Below, in pieces: positions 11,006-20,643 of a DNA stretch of 64,000 nucleotides; position 1 is the first letter of the stretch, and every line of letters begins with the position of its first letter. Origin of the DNA: Sphingomonas sp. dw_22 (GTDB taxonomy: Bacteria; Pseudomonadota; Alphaproteobacteria; Sphingomonadales; Sphingomonadaceae); the NCBI RefSeq assembly GCF_018449795.1, contig NZ_JAAVVE010000010.1, positions 46,849-110,848 on the forward strand. The letters are read 5' to 3'. The notes under the pieces were generated by a model. It saw only the letters and a list, made by a program, of their open reading frames with translations. It was not told where the DNA came from and did no database searches. Both the position numbers and the translations under genes were made by a program.

Positions 11006-11740
11006 GTGTCTGGTAGTTGTTTCGCCGAAGTGTTGCGCGAGCTGGTCGAACTGACGCCTTCCGAACAGGAGGCGCTGGAGAGGCTGGAAGAACGCCAGCG
11101 GCATGTGCGCCGCGGGGCGGTGCTCCAGCGCGAGAACGAGGCGTGCGGCGAGCTGTTCATCCTCCGTAAGGGGCTGATGATGAGCTATGTGCTGCTCGAC
11201 GACGGCAGCCGGCAGATCCTGCGCTTCCTGTTCCCCGGCGACATGCTCGGCATCTCCAGCGCGATGTACCGCGAGGCGCCTGAGACGCTGTCCGCGCTCT
11301 CCGACTGCGTGGTCTGCCCGTTCGATCGATCGGTGCTGTCCGAGCTGATGGTCGATCATCCGCGGCTTGCGGGCATGGTCCTGGTCTATAGCCAGATCGA
11401 GCGCGTCGCGCTGACCGACCGGCTGGCCGCGCTCGGCCGCACCAGCGCCAAGGCCCGCGTCGCCGCGCTGCTGCTGGAGCTGCGCAACCGCCTGCGCGCG
11501 ATCGACAAGAGCATCGACAACGCCTTCGCGCTGGGGCTGACGCAGGAGGAAATCGGCGACGCGACCGGGCTCACCGCGGTCCATGTCAACCGCATGCTCC
11601 GCCAGCTCGAGGAGGAGGGGCTGATCGCGCGCGAGGCGGGCCGCGTCACCCTGCGCGACGAACGCGCGCTGAAGCGGGCGGCGAATTACGTGAACCGGTA
11701 TGAGGGGCTGGACCTGGGCTGGCTGCCCAAGCCGCGTTGA
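11006..11740 (+). CDS. Crp/Fnr family transcriptional regulator
   Basis: An N-terminal cyclic-nucleotide-binding-type beta barrel (about residues 15-130, with GELFILRKG and FPGDMLGISSAMY) is followed by a C-terminal Crp-type winged helix (LTQEEIGDATGLTAVHVNRML). It lacks the FNR cysteine cluster and a full cAMP phosphate cassette, so its signal is unknown. GTG 11006 is preferred because GGGGGAA lies 8 bases upstream; an in-frame TTG at 10940 would add 22 residues but has a poor ribosome site. Divergent from murA. Confidence 0.85.
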   Translation: MSGSCFAEVLRELVELTPSEQEALERLEERQRHVRRGAVLQRENEACGELFILRKGLMMSYVLLDDGSRQILRFLFPGDMLGISSAMYREAPETLSALSDCVVCPFDRSVLSELMVDHPRLAGMVLVYSQIERVALTDRLAALGRTSAKARVAALLLELRNRLRAIDKSIDNAFALGLTQEEIGDATGLTAVHVNRMLRQLEEEGLIAREAGRVTLRDERALKRAANYVNRYEGLDLGWLPKPR

Positions 11741-11803
11741 TTTGGGGTCTCTGGGGCCGTGCTCCTGCGAAGGTGGGAAGCCCAGCGTTACAGAACTATC
11801 GCG

Positions 11804-12166
11804 TTACGCCTTTTCCAGCGTGCATTGCAGCGGGTGCTGGTTCTGGCGGGCGAAGTCTATCACCTGGCTCACCTTGGTCTCCGCCACTTCATAGCTGAAC
11901 ACGCCGCACACGCCCACGCCGCGCTGGTGGACGTGGAGCATCACGCGCGTCGCCTCCTCCATGTTCATCCGGAAGAAGCGCTGGAGGCAGAGCACCACGA
12001 ACTCCATCGGGGTGTAATCGTCGTTGAGCATCAGCACGCGGTACGGCGTCGGCTTCTTGGTCCGCGTGCGGGTGCGCGTCGCCAAGCCGACCGAAGGGTC
12101 GTTGCCCCGGTCGTCATTGTCGCCGTCCTCGGCCATGCGGATCAGTGTTTCGGGGTTCTCGGCCAT
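11804..12166 (-). CDS. clpS: ATP-dependent Clp protease adaptor ClpS
   Basis: ClpS delivers N-degron substrates to ClpA(P). The core is unmistakable: [17 protein letters not shown] forms the N-degron pocket region and [20 protein letters not shown] the C-terminal half. The 120-residue protein starts with an acidic, flexible tail (MAENPETL), as in the family; MAEDGDN ten codons later is an alternative start. No clpA is adjacent. Three 13-bp tandem repeats lie just upstream. Confidence 0.95.
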   Translation of the reverse strand: MAENPETLIRMAEDGDNDDRGNDPSVGLATRTRTRTKKPTPYRVLMLNDDYTPMEFVVLCLQRFFRMNMEEATRVMLHVHQRGVGVCGVFSYEVAETKVSQVIDFARQNQHPLQCTLEKA

Positions 12167-12223
12167 CTGTCTCGTGAAAATATGATGGCACTGCGGTGAG
12201 GGCAAGGCCGACGGGCGCGATAA

Positions 12224-12262
12224 CCCTGATTTCCGGCCCTGACTTCCGGCCCTGACTTCCGG
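12224..12262. repeat. Three tandem 13-bp repeats
   Basis: CCCTGATTTCCGG is followed by two exact copies of CCCTGACTTCCGG without spacers. They sit 58 bp upstream of the clpS start, between clpS and the phasin terminator, and might be a variable-number repeat or overlap the clpS promoter. Confidence 0.8.
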
Positions 12263-12303
12263 CATTGCGGCCGGTTCAGCGCGTGGACCGCGCCGAAAAA
12301 CGA

Positions 12304-12336
12304 AAGGGGCGGCTGCCCTTTCGGCAGCCGCCCCTT
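12304..12336 (-). terminator. Rho-independent terminator of the phasin gene
   Basis: Perfect 14-bp arms (AAGGGGCGGCTGCC and its complement) enclose a 5-base loop. On the minus strand the hairpin is followed by TCGTTTTTC, and it lies 32 bp past the phasin stop. Confidence 0.85.
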
Positions 12337-12367
12337 CACTATTCCCAGATACGCGGGAAAATTCGGC

Positions 12368-13096
12368 TTACGCGGCGGTCTTCACCTTCTCGGCCGCGAC
12401 CGCGATGCGGTTCGAAAGCGGCTGGGCGGCGTCGCCGGCGAGCTTGAGCAGCGACTCGGTGTTCTTCGAAGCCTCGGCGACATAGGAGTCGAAGGCGCCG
12501 CGAACGAAATCGCTCTGCAGCTTGAAGAATTCGGTCGGCGACTTGACGGCGGCGAGCGACTTCAGCGCGGCGGTCGCGGTCTCGAACGACTTGCGGCTGT
12601 ACTCGGCGGCTTCCTGGCCGAACGACTCGAAGCCCTTGGCGGCGATGCGGCCGCTCTCGACGAGCGCCTCGACATTGCCCTTGGCGAAGTCATTGGCTTC
12701 CTCGACCAGCTTGGTCGACTTCTCGACGGCCGCCTTGGTGCGGTCGTTGAAGTCGGCGAAGAAAGCCTGGGCCTTGGCGGCGGTATTCTCGACGGTGGTA
12801 GCCATTTTCACGGTTTCCTTGACGGTGTCCGCGGTCGTTTCGGCAACGGCGGCGGTGGTTGCGGTTTCCGTAACGGCCTCGACAACGGGCTCCGTCACGG
12901 CTTCGACAGTCTCGACTATTTCCTGCGGTGCTGCTTCCACGGCCGGGACGATCGTCTCGGCTACGGGCTCCGGCACGGGCTTCTCAACCGCGGGGGCAGC
13001 AATCTTAGCCCTGGGCGCGACCGGCTTCTTCGCTCGCGCCGCGGGCTTCGGAGCGGCAGGCTTCGCCGTGCCGGACTTCGGACCCTTGCTAGCCAT
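12368..13096 (-). CDS. Phasin family protein (PHA granule-associated)
   Basis: Phasins coat polyhydroxyalkanoate granules and control their size. The C-terminal half (about residues 100-241) is an amphipathic helical phasin_2-type domain with FFADFNDRTKAAVEKS, EAAEYSRKSFE and LKLQSDFVRGAF-like segments. The N-terminal 100 residues are Ala/Pro/Lys-rich, then Val/Thr/Glu-rich and low in complexity, reminiscent of histone-like tails of PhaF-type proteins but at the opposite end. The start at MASKGPK has an AGGGGTG ribosome site. Its position next to phaC supports the call. The gene ends at a strong terminator. Confidence 0.88.
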   Translation of the reverse strand: MASKGPKSGTAKPAAPKPAARAKKPVAPRAKIAAPAVEKPVPEPVAETIVPAVEAAPQEIVETVEAVTEPVVEAVTETATTAAVAETTADTVKETVKMATTVENTAAKAQAFFADFNDRTKAAVEKSTKLVEEANDFAKGNVEALVESGRIAAKGFESFGQEAAEYSRKSFETATAALKSLAAVKSPTEFFKLQSDFVRGAFDSYVAEASKNTESLLKLAGDAAQPLSNRIAVAAEKVKTAA

Positions 13097-13118
13097 ATCT
13101 ATGGCACCCCTAGCTAAT

Positions 13119-13132
13119 TTGCTGCGATGCAA
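13119..13132. promoter_or_regulatory. Weaker TGC-rich PhaR-like site
   Basis: TTGCTGCGATGCAA contains CTGC-N3-GCA, one base short of the CTGC-N3-GCAG pattern I recall for the PHA regulator PhaR. It is 23 bp upstream of the phasin start. Confidence 0.45.
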
Positions 13133-13169
13133 CATGTACGCTCTTGTCGCGCCGATTGCAAGAGGCAAA

Positions 13170-13184
13170 TGCTGCACTGCAGCA
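13170..13184. promoter_or_regulatory. TGC-rich palindrome, candidate PhaR operator
   Basis: TGCTGCACTGCAGCA is a perfect 15-bp palindrome that contains CTGC-N3-GCAG exactly. It lies in the 117-bp gap between phaC and the phasin gene, upstream of the phasin, where PhaR sites are expected. No phaR gene is in the window. Confidence 0.65.
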
Positions 13185-13213
13185 TAAGACATTTCCGTTA
13201 CGGAACCGTGGCT

Positions 13214-14950
13214 TTACCGCGTCCTTACATAGGTTCCGGGCGCGTCCTCGATCGCCTTGAACTTGCCCTTTCCGGGGACACGTGCAGCCTTTGCAGCCAC
13301 CTTCTTCCCGTCCTGGGCGTCGATCCAGCCGATCCAGTCGGGCCACCAACTCCCTTTCGTCTCCTTTGCTCCCGCAAAAAATTCGGAGAGCGTCTCGGCG
13401 CGTTCCTCGTTGGTCCAATACTGGTATTTGCCTGCCGCCGGCGGGTTCACCACGCCGGCGATATGGCCCGAGCCCGCCAGCACGAACTTGAGCGGTCCCT
13501 TGAAATAATGGGTGATCTTCCAGACGCTTTGCGCTGGCGCAATATGGTCCTCGCGGCCGGCCTGGATATAGGTCGGGATGGTCACCCTGGTCAGATCGAC
13601 GGGCGTGCCGCCGATCGAGAGCAAGCCCGGCGTCACCAGCTTGTTGTCGCGATAGAGGTCGGTCAGGTAGCTCAGATGCCAGGCCGCCGGCAGGTTGGTG
13701 ACGTCCGAATTCCAGTGGAGCAGGTCGAAGGGCACATAATCCTGCCCCATCAGATAATTGTTGGTGACATAGTTCCAGATCAGGTCGCGGCCGCGCAGCA
13801 GGTTGAACGTCGCCGCCATGTAGCGCCCGTCGAGATAGCCGTCGCCGCCCAGGCTGCGGATCAGCGCAAGCTGGTCGTCGTCCACGAACAGCTCCAGATC
13901 GCCCGACTCGGAGAAATCGACCTGCGCGGTGAAGAAGGTCGCGCTCTTCACCTTCTCCGCCTGCCCCCGCGCGGCGAGCACCGCAAGCGTCGCCGCCAGC
14001 GTCGTCCCCGCCACGCAATAGCCGATGGCATGCACCGCATCGACGCCGAGCAGCGCGCGCACCGTATCGATCGCGTCGATCTGGCCGCGCTCGACATAAT
14101 CGTCCCACACCACGTCCTTCATGCTCGCGTCGGCCGATTTCCACGAGACGACGAACACGGTGAGCCCCTGCGCCACCGCCCAGGCGATGAAGCTCTTCTC
14201 GGGGGTCAGATCGAGGATGTAGAAGCGGTTGATCCAGGGCGGGAAGATGATGAGCGGGGTCTCGTATACCTGCTCGGTCGCCGGCGCATATTGGATCAGC
14301 TCGTAGAGCGAGGTGCGCTTCACGACCTTGCCCGGCGTGACGCCCAGGTTGCGGCCCAGCTCGAACGCGCCGTCCGCCGTCTGCGTCATCTGCCCCTTGG
14401 CCATGTCCGCCAGCATGTGCTGGAGGCCCTTGAGCAGGCTCTCCCCCTTGGTCTCGACGATCTTTTCCAGCACCTGCGGGTTGGTCGCGGGGAAATTGGT
14501 GGGGCTGATCGCGTCGATGAAGCCCTTGGTCGCGAAGCGGAGCTGGTCCTTGTGCTTGGGATCGACGCCTTCGAGCGAGTCGACGCCCTTCAGCAAATGA
14601 TCGGCGATGACGAAATAGCTCTGGCGCAGGAAATCGAAGACCGGCTCCTCGCGCCATTGCGGCGCCTTGAAGCGCTTGTCCTTCGCCTGTTCGGGCGTCT
14701 CCTCATAGGGCTGGGCATGCTCGGGATCGAGGAAGCGCTGCCAGAGCTGCATCGTATCCGCCCAGAAGCCCGCGCCGGCACGCATCGCCGCGGTGGGATC
14801 GAGCAGCGCGCCGAAGGGCGATGCTGCGGGCGCATGATCGAAGATGTCGAGCCCATGCTCCAGCATCATCTGCTGCGCGCGGCCGAGCACCCAGGTCCAG
14901 TGCTGCAGGTCTTCGAGGCTGGGGAGGGACGGAGTCGCGGTTTCGGCCAT
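13214..14950 (-). CDS. phaC: Class I poly(3-hydroxyalkanoate) synthase
   Basis: PhaC polymerises 3-hydroxyacyl-CoA into PHA on the granule surface. The 578-residue length fits class I. The lipase-like box GYCVAG supplies the nucleophile Cys312, with Asp468 (GREDHIAP) and His496 (GSGHIAG) completing the triad. The N-terminal domain has FPPWINRFYILDL and WKSADASMKD, as in the family. ATG 14950 follows GAAGAGGATT, so the extra in-frame residues upstream are not needed. The phasin gene follows on the same strand; phaA and phaB are not nearby. Confidence 0.96.
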   Translation of the reverse strand: MAETATPSLPSLEDLQHWTWVLGRAQQMMLEHGLDIFDHAPAASPFGALLDPTAAMRAGAGFWADTMQLWQRFLDPEHAQPYEETPEQAKDKRFKAPQWREEPVFDFLRQSYFVIADHLLKGVDSLEGVDPKHKDQLRFATKGFIDAISPTNFPATNPQVLEKIVETKGESLLKGLQHMLADMAKGQMTQTADGAFELGRNLGVTPGKVVKRTSLYELIQYAPATEQVYETPLIIFPPWINRFYILDLTPEKSFIAWAVAQGLTVFVVSWKSADASMKDVVWDDYVERGQIDAIDTVRALLGVDAVHAIGYCVAGTTLAATLAVLAARGQAEKVKSATFFTAQVDFSESGDLELFVDDDQLALIRSLGGDGYLDGRYMAATFNLLRGRDLIWNYVTNNYLMGQDYVPFDLLHWNSDVTNLPAAWHLSYLTDLYRDNKLVTPGLLSIGGTPVDLTRVTIPTYIQAGREDHIAPAQSVWKITHYFKGPLKFVLAGSGHIAGVVNPPAAGKYQYWTNEERAETLSEFFAGAKETKGSWWPDWIGWIDAQDGKKVAAKAARVPGKGKFKAIEDAPGTYVRTR

Positions 14951-15078
14951 GCAATCCTCTTCAAGCAGCGCTTTAGCGCACCGCGTGCAACTCGTCATTC
15001 CCGCAGCGGCACATATGGCGTAGAAACCGCCTCACGGCACATTCGGGTGCCGCGCTCCAATCCTTGAAAGATGAGGAA

Positions 15079-16287
15079 ATGTCCGAAGAGTTCTACCGCA
15101 TCAAGCGCCTGCCCCCCTATGTCATCGCCGAAGTCAACGGCATGCGGGCAGCGGCGCGAGCGGCAGGCGAGGACATCATCGATCTCGGCATGGGCAACCC
15201 GGACCTGCCGCCGCCCGACCATGTGATCGAGAAGCTCTGCGAAGTCGCGCGCAAGCCCGACGCGCACGGCTATTCCCAGTCCAAGGGCATTCCCGGCCTG
15301 CGCAAGGCCCAGGCGAACTATTATGGCCGCCGCTTCGGCGTCGATCTCGATCCCGACAGCGAAGTCGTGGTGACGATGGGATCGAAGGAAGGGCTCGCCA
15401 GCCTCGCCACCGCGATCACCGCGCCGGGCGACGTCGTGCTGGCGCCGAACCCGAGCTATCCGATCCACACCTTCGGCTTCATCATCGCCGGCGCGACGAT
15501 CCGCGCGGTGCCGACCACGCCCGACGAGCATTATTTCGAGAGCCTCGAGCGCGCGATGAACTTCACCGTGCCGCGGCCTTCGGTGCTGGTGGTGAACTAT
15601 CCGTCGAACCCGACGGCCGAGACGGTGGATCTCGCCTTTTACGAGCGGCTGGTCGCCTGGGCGAAGGAGAACCAGGTCTGGATCCTGTCCGACCTTGCTT
15701 ATTCCGAGCTGTATTTCGACGGCAAGCCGACGCCCTCGATCCTCCAGGTGAAGGGCGCGAAGGACGTCGCGGTCGAGTTCACCTCGCTCAGCAAGACCTA
15801 TTCGATGGCCGGCTGGCGGATGGGCTTCGCGGTGGGCAACAGGCGGCTGATCGCGGCGATGACCCGGGTGAAGTCGTACCTCGATTACGGCGCCTTCACG
15901 CCGATCCAGGCGGCGGCCTGCGCGGCGCTGAACGGGCCGCAGGACATCGTCGAGCGGAACCGGCAGCTTTACCACAAGCGCCGCGACGTGCTGGTCGAGA
16001 GCTTCGGCCGCGCGGGGTGGGACATCCCCTCCCCGCCCGCCAGCATGTTCGCCTGGGCGCCGCTGCCGCCGGCGCTGGCGCATCTGGGATCGCTGGAGTT
16101 CTCGAAGCAGCTGCTGACCGAGGCCAAGGTCGCGGTGGCGCCGGGCGTGGGCTATGGCGAGAATGGCGAGGGCTTTGTCCGCATCGCCATGGTCGAGAAC
16201 GAGCAGCGCCTGCGCCAGGCCGCGCGCAACGTACGGAAATACCTGCAATCGATGGGCGTCAACACGCCCGCCTCGAACGCGGGGTGA
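15079..16287 (+). CDS. Class I/II PLP aminotransferase (AlaC / LL-DAP aminotransferase-like)
   Basis: The 402-residue fold-type I aminotransferase has the cofactor aspartate and tyrosine in SDLAYSE (Asp205, Tyr208), the Schiff-base lysine in TSLSKTYSMAGWRMGF (Lys239) and the carboxylate-binding arginine in FVRIAMVEN. It resembles proteins annotated as LL-diaminopimelate aminotransferase or glutamate-pyruvate aminotransferase AlaC. Because alphaproteobacteria usually make lysine by the succinylase route, an alanine/glutamate role is more likely. ATG 15079 is chosen over a TTG at 15064. It is divergent from phaC. Confidence 0.88.
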   Translation: MSEEFYRIKRLPPYVIAEVNGMRAAARAAGEDIIDLGMGNPDLPPPDHVIEKLCEVARKPDAHGYSQSKGIPGLRKAQANYYGRRFGVDLDPDSEVVVTMGSKEGLASLATAITAPGDVVLAPNPSYPIHTFGFIIAGATIRAVPTTPDEHYFESLERAMNFTVPRPSVLVVNYPSNPTAETVDLAFYERLVAWAKENQVWILSDLAYSELYFDGKPTPSILQVKGAKDVAVEFTSLSKTYSMAGWRMGFAVGNRRLIAAMTRVKSYLDYGAFTPIQAAACAALNGPQDIVERNRQLYHKRRDVLVESFGRAGWDIPSPPASMFAWAPLPPALAHLGSLEFSKQLLTEAKVAVAPGVGYGENGEGFVRIAMVENEQRLRQAARNVRKYLQSMGVNTPASNAG

Positions 16288-16297
16288 ACCACTAACT

Positions 16298-16433
16298 CGT
16301 CACCCCGGCCTTGTGCCGGGGTCCACTGTGCCTCTGGGAGAGCCCTTCAAGACTCCTTGCGGTACGCTATCCGCGCAATCGCAGGCAGCTCTCCCGCGGA
16401 TGGGTGGACCCCGGCACTTCCGCCGGGGTGACG
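16298..16433. repeat. Inverted-repeat element between convergent genes
   Basis: Arms at 16298-16326 (starting CGTCACCCCGGCC) and 16404-16433 (ending CCGGGGTGACG) are imperfect inverted repeats of about 29 bp, each with its own smaller CCCCGGC hairpin. This is a REP/MITE-like intergenic element of a different family from the CCTCCCC copies. It may end both convergent transcripts. Confidence 0.75.
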
Positions 16434-16440
16434 ATGAAAA

Positions 16441-17658
<1,218 letters not shown>

Positions 17659-17810
17659 GGGGCAGCGACTCCAGGGGATGGGGAACGGTTGCGCGCTTAC
17701 GAGCGACGTGCCGCTTCCGCAACCTTTGCCGCGGGGGCACCCGCATCGGAGCGACTCGGGAAAGGCCGCCATGGCCCGGAACAGGACCAGGCCGCCCGGA
17801 TGGGCGCCGC

Positions 17811-19043
17811 TTATCCGGCCCGATCGCGCAGCCCCCGCTCGGCCTCGGCCATATAGTCGCGCGTGATCGGCAGCGCGTCGCGCGAGCGCGAGAACTGGAG
17901 CTGATAGTTGACCAGTCCGCCGTTGAGGAAGCTCACGCACGAGCCGGCGAGATAATAGGTCCACATCCGGTAGAAGCGCTCGTCGTACAGCCGGACGATC
18001 TCGTCCTTCGCCGCCACGGTGCGGTCGTACCAGGCCTTGAGCGTATAGCCGTAATGGAGCCGCAGCACCTCGACATCGGTGAGGAAGAAGCGCAGCCCCT
18101 CATAGCCCTTGGCGATTTCCGACAGCGCCGGGATATAGCCGCCGGGGAAGATGTATTTGAGCGTGAAGGCGTCGGTATAGCCCGGCCCGTCGGCGCGGCC
18201 GATCGTGTGGAGCAGCATCACGCCCTCGGGCGTCAGCAGCTCGCGGCACTTGGCGAAGAAGGTGCGGAACTGCGGCGTGCCGACATGCTCGAACATGCCG
18301 ACCGAGACGATCCGGTCGAACTGCCCCTGGAGGGCGCGATAGTCGATCAGCTCGAACTTCACCTTGTCGGCCACGCCCTCCGCCTCGGCGCGCTCGCGGG
18401 CGATCTTGAGCTGCTCCTCGGACAGGGTGATGCCCAGCACCTCGGCGCCGGTCTTGCGGTGGATATAGAGCGCCATGCCGCCCCAGCCGCAGCCGATGTC
18501 GAGCACCTTCATGCCCGGCCCGATCGCGAGCTTGGCGACGATATGCGCCTTCTTGTCGCTCTGCGCCTGCTCCAGGCTGTTCGCGGGATCGGTGTAATAG
18601 GCGCAGCTATACTGCCGGTCGGCGTCGAGGAAGAGATCGTAGAGCCGCGCCGACAGGTCGTAATGATGGGCGACGTTGCGCTTGGCGCTGCGCGCCATGT
18701 TGTAGCGGCCGATCATGTGGGCGACCTTGCCCGCGACCAGGCTCAGCCGCGACGGGCTCAGGGCGGAATCGCTCTTTTCCCATTTGTTGTTCGCGGTCGC
18801 CATCATCAGCAGGTCGAAAATGTCGCCCTGCTCGAACGCCATCGAGCCGTCCATATAGGTCTCGGCCGCGCCCAGCGCGGGATCGCGCACGATCCGCCCC
18901 TCGGCACCGCGGCCGAAGCGGATCGTCACCGGCTTGAGGTCCGGATCGGGCGCACCGAAACTGGCGGAGGTGCCGTCGGCGCGCAGGATGGTGAGTTGGC
19001 CGCGCTTGATTGCGCGCGAAAGAAAACGGTCGATCAACGCCAT
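17811..19043 (-). CDS. cfa: Cyclopropane-fatty-acyl-phospholipid synthase
   Basis: This enzyme methylenates unsaturated acyl chains of membrane phospholipids using S-adenosylmethionine, typically in stationary phase or under acid stress. The 410-residue protein has an N-terminal lipid-binding domain (to about residue 120), then the SAM motif [14 protein letters not shown] (about 180-192), GITLSEEQ, and the family segment [12 protein letters not shown]. The active-site HHYDLS is at about 126-131. It stands alone between argG and the molybdopterin gene pair. Confidence 0.94.
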   Translation of the reverse strand: MALIDRFLSRAIKRGQLTILRADGTSASFGAPDPDLKPVTIRFGRGAEGRIVRDPALGAAETYMDGSMAFEQGDIFDLLMMATANNKWEKSDSALSPSRLSLVAGKVAHMIGRYNMARSAKRNVAHHYDLSARLYDLFLDADRQYSCAYYTDPANSLEQAQSDKKAHIVAKLAIGPGMKVLDIGCGWGGMALYIHRKTGAEVLGITLSEEQLKIARERAEAEGVADKVKFELIDYRALQGQFDRIVSVGMFEHVGTPQFRTFFAKCRELLTPEGVMLLHTIGRADGPGYTDAFTLKYIFPGGYIPALSEIAKGYEGLRFFLTDVEVLRLHYGYTLKAWYDRTVAAKDEIVRLYDERFYRMWTYYLAGSCVSFLNGGLVNYQLQFSRSRDALPITRDYMAEAERGLRDRAG

Positions 19044-19123
19044 CGGTTATGCGTACCCGGCTTTTGTGTCTGACTTATCCCCGTAACGCCTTTCCGCGCC
19101 GTGGCAAACCCGCGACCGGCGGC

Positions 19124-19855
19124 TCAGATACCGGCATACCATTCATAGCCGTTCGAATCCTCCCAATAGCCGCCCTTGCCCGCGCCGATCCCGGCAAGCG
19201 AGGCGACCGCTTCGATCCGCATGACATATTTGGCCTGTTTGTAGCCGAGCTGCCGTTCGACGCGCAGCCGGATCGGCGCGCCGTGCCCGACCGAGAGATA
19301 GCGGTCGTTCATCGCCCAGGCGAGGATCGTCTGCGGGTGGAAGGCATCGACCAGGTCGATCGACTCGTAATAGGCGTGCGGCCCGAACCGGTCGGCACAG
19401 TGGAAGACGATGTAGCGCGCGGCGTCGCGCAGCCCGGCCAGGTTCAGCACCGTATCGAGCCGCGGCCCCTGCCATTTGCCGATCGCGCTCCAGCCCTCGA
19501 CGCAGTCGTGCCGGGTGATCTGCGCGCGCTGCGGCATCGACTGGAGCTGGGCGAGCGACAGCGACAGCGGCCGGGCCACCAGTCCGTCGACCTGCAACCG
19601 CCAATCGGCGAAGCGGCCGGCGGCGAGCGCGTTATATTCGGGCGTGTTCGGATTGGCGGTGCCGTTGACGCGGAAGAACGGGCTGCGCTGCTCGGCGCGG
19701 AACTCGCGGGCCTGGGCCGCGCGGCCGGTGATCGAACGCTGGAGGAAGCGGTGCGCATCCTCGGCGCTCAGCAGCCAGGGATCGTTGGTGAAGCGGTTGC
19801 ACCCGGCGAGCAGCCCGCCGGCGCCGAGGATCAGCGCGTTGCGGCGGGTAATCAT
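19124..19855 (-). CDS. Molybdopterin-dependent oxidoreductase, lipoprotein-like
   Basis: The 243-residue protein is a sulfite-oxidase-fold molybdopterin oxidoreductase (MsrP/YedY-like domain). The molybdenum-coordinating cysteine is in TRHDCVEGWS (Cys118), followed by the pterin-binding WQGPRLDTVL region and the C-terminal RQLGYKQAKYV. The N-terminus has a twin arginine (MITRRNALI) and a lipobox-like LLAGC (Cys19), so it may be a Tat-exported, membrane-tethered periplasmic enzyme. The ATG overlaps the stop of the cytochrome gene (ATGA), so the two proteins probably form one complex. The substrate is unknown. Confidence 0.88.
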   Translation of the reverse strand: MITRRNALILGAGGLLAGCNRFTNDPWLLSAEDAHRFLQRSITGRAAQAREFRAEQRSPFFRVNGTANPNTPEYNALAAGRFADWRLQVDGLVARPLSLSLAQLQSMPQRAQITRHDCVEGWSAIGKWQGPRLDTVLNLAGLRDAARYIVFHCADRFGPHAYYESIDLVDAFHPQTILAWAMNDRYLSVGHGAPIRLRVERQLGYKQAKYVMRIEAVASLAGIGAGKGGYWEDSNGYEWYAGI

Positions 19856-20589
19856 GCGTCCTCCCCGGGCACGCGCCACCAGCCGGTGATCATCGATCGC
19901 ACTTCGTCGATCGGCCCGGCGAGCAGCACCAAAGTCAAATGGACAAGGATGAAGAGCGTCGTCAACGCCATCGCGATGAAATGGACCGATCGCGCCGACT
20001 GGCGGCCGCCGAACACATCGATCAGCCAGGGCCAGGCCGCGTCCATATTGGGCGAGAGCGCCAGGCCGGAGAGGATCAGCACCGGCAGCAGCACGAAGAC
20101 CACCCCGGCATAAGCGAGCTTCTGGAAGATGTTGTACGCCTGCGGATCGGCGGGATCGTGGAAGCGCAGCGCGAGATGCGCCTTGAGATCGGCCCAGAGG
20201 TGGCGCGGCGCCAGCTCGGCCGGGCGGATGCGCAGGTCGCGCGCGAAATGCCGGTTGAGCAGGCTCAGCACCATATAGGCCAGCAGCCCGAACCCCAGCA
20301 CCAGCGCGAAGAACAGATGCCAGTGCCGCGCGCCCGACAGGCTGTAGTAGGACGGGAGCGTCGCCCAGCCGGGGAAGCGGGGCAGCTCCAGCCACGCATG
20401 GTCCCAGTTCGCGCCATATTGCCCCCAATAGAGGCGCGGATGCGCATTGAAGATCATCAGGCCGCTGCCGATCATGATGAAGACCGCCAGCGCATTGACC
20501 CAATGCCAGAGGCGGGTGACGAGGCGGTGGCGATAGACGGTGGGCGGCGTCGCCGCTTTCCGATCGTCCGTCCTCTCCGCGCTCTCCAT
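19852..20589 (-). CDS. Cytochrome b (b561/Ni-hydrogenase type) membrane subunit
   Basis: The 245-residue protein has four to five hydrophobic helices. Histidines suited to bis-haem ligation occur in VTRLWHWVNA, GARHWHLFF, VHFIAMAL and FILVHLTL. This is the pattern of cytochrome b561 / Ni-hydrogenase b-type subunits, which pass quinol electrons to a periplasmic partner. The translationally coupled molybdopterin protein is the obvious partner, much as MsrQ serves MsrP, though this protein is of the b561 type. It is the first gene of the pair, divergent from the flavin reductase. Confidence 0.85.
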   Translation of the reverse strand: MESAERTDDRKAATPPTVYRHRLVTRLWHWVNALAVFIMIGSGLMIFNAHPRLYWGQYGANWDHAWLELPRFPGWATLPSYYSLSGARHWHLFFALVLGFGLLAYMVLSLLNRHFARDLRIRPAELAPRHLWADLKAHLALRFHDPADPQAYNIFQKLAYAGVVFVLLPVLILSGLALSPNMDAAWPWLIDVFGGRQSARSVHFIAMALTTLFILVHLTLVLLAGPIDEVRSMITGWWRVPGEDA

Positions 20590-20643
20590 GTCCGCGCGAT
20601 ATAGGCTATCGCGCGGCTGGACCAAAAGGATTCGCAAGCCCCG

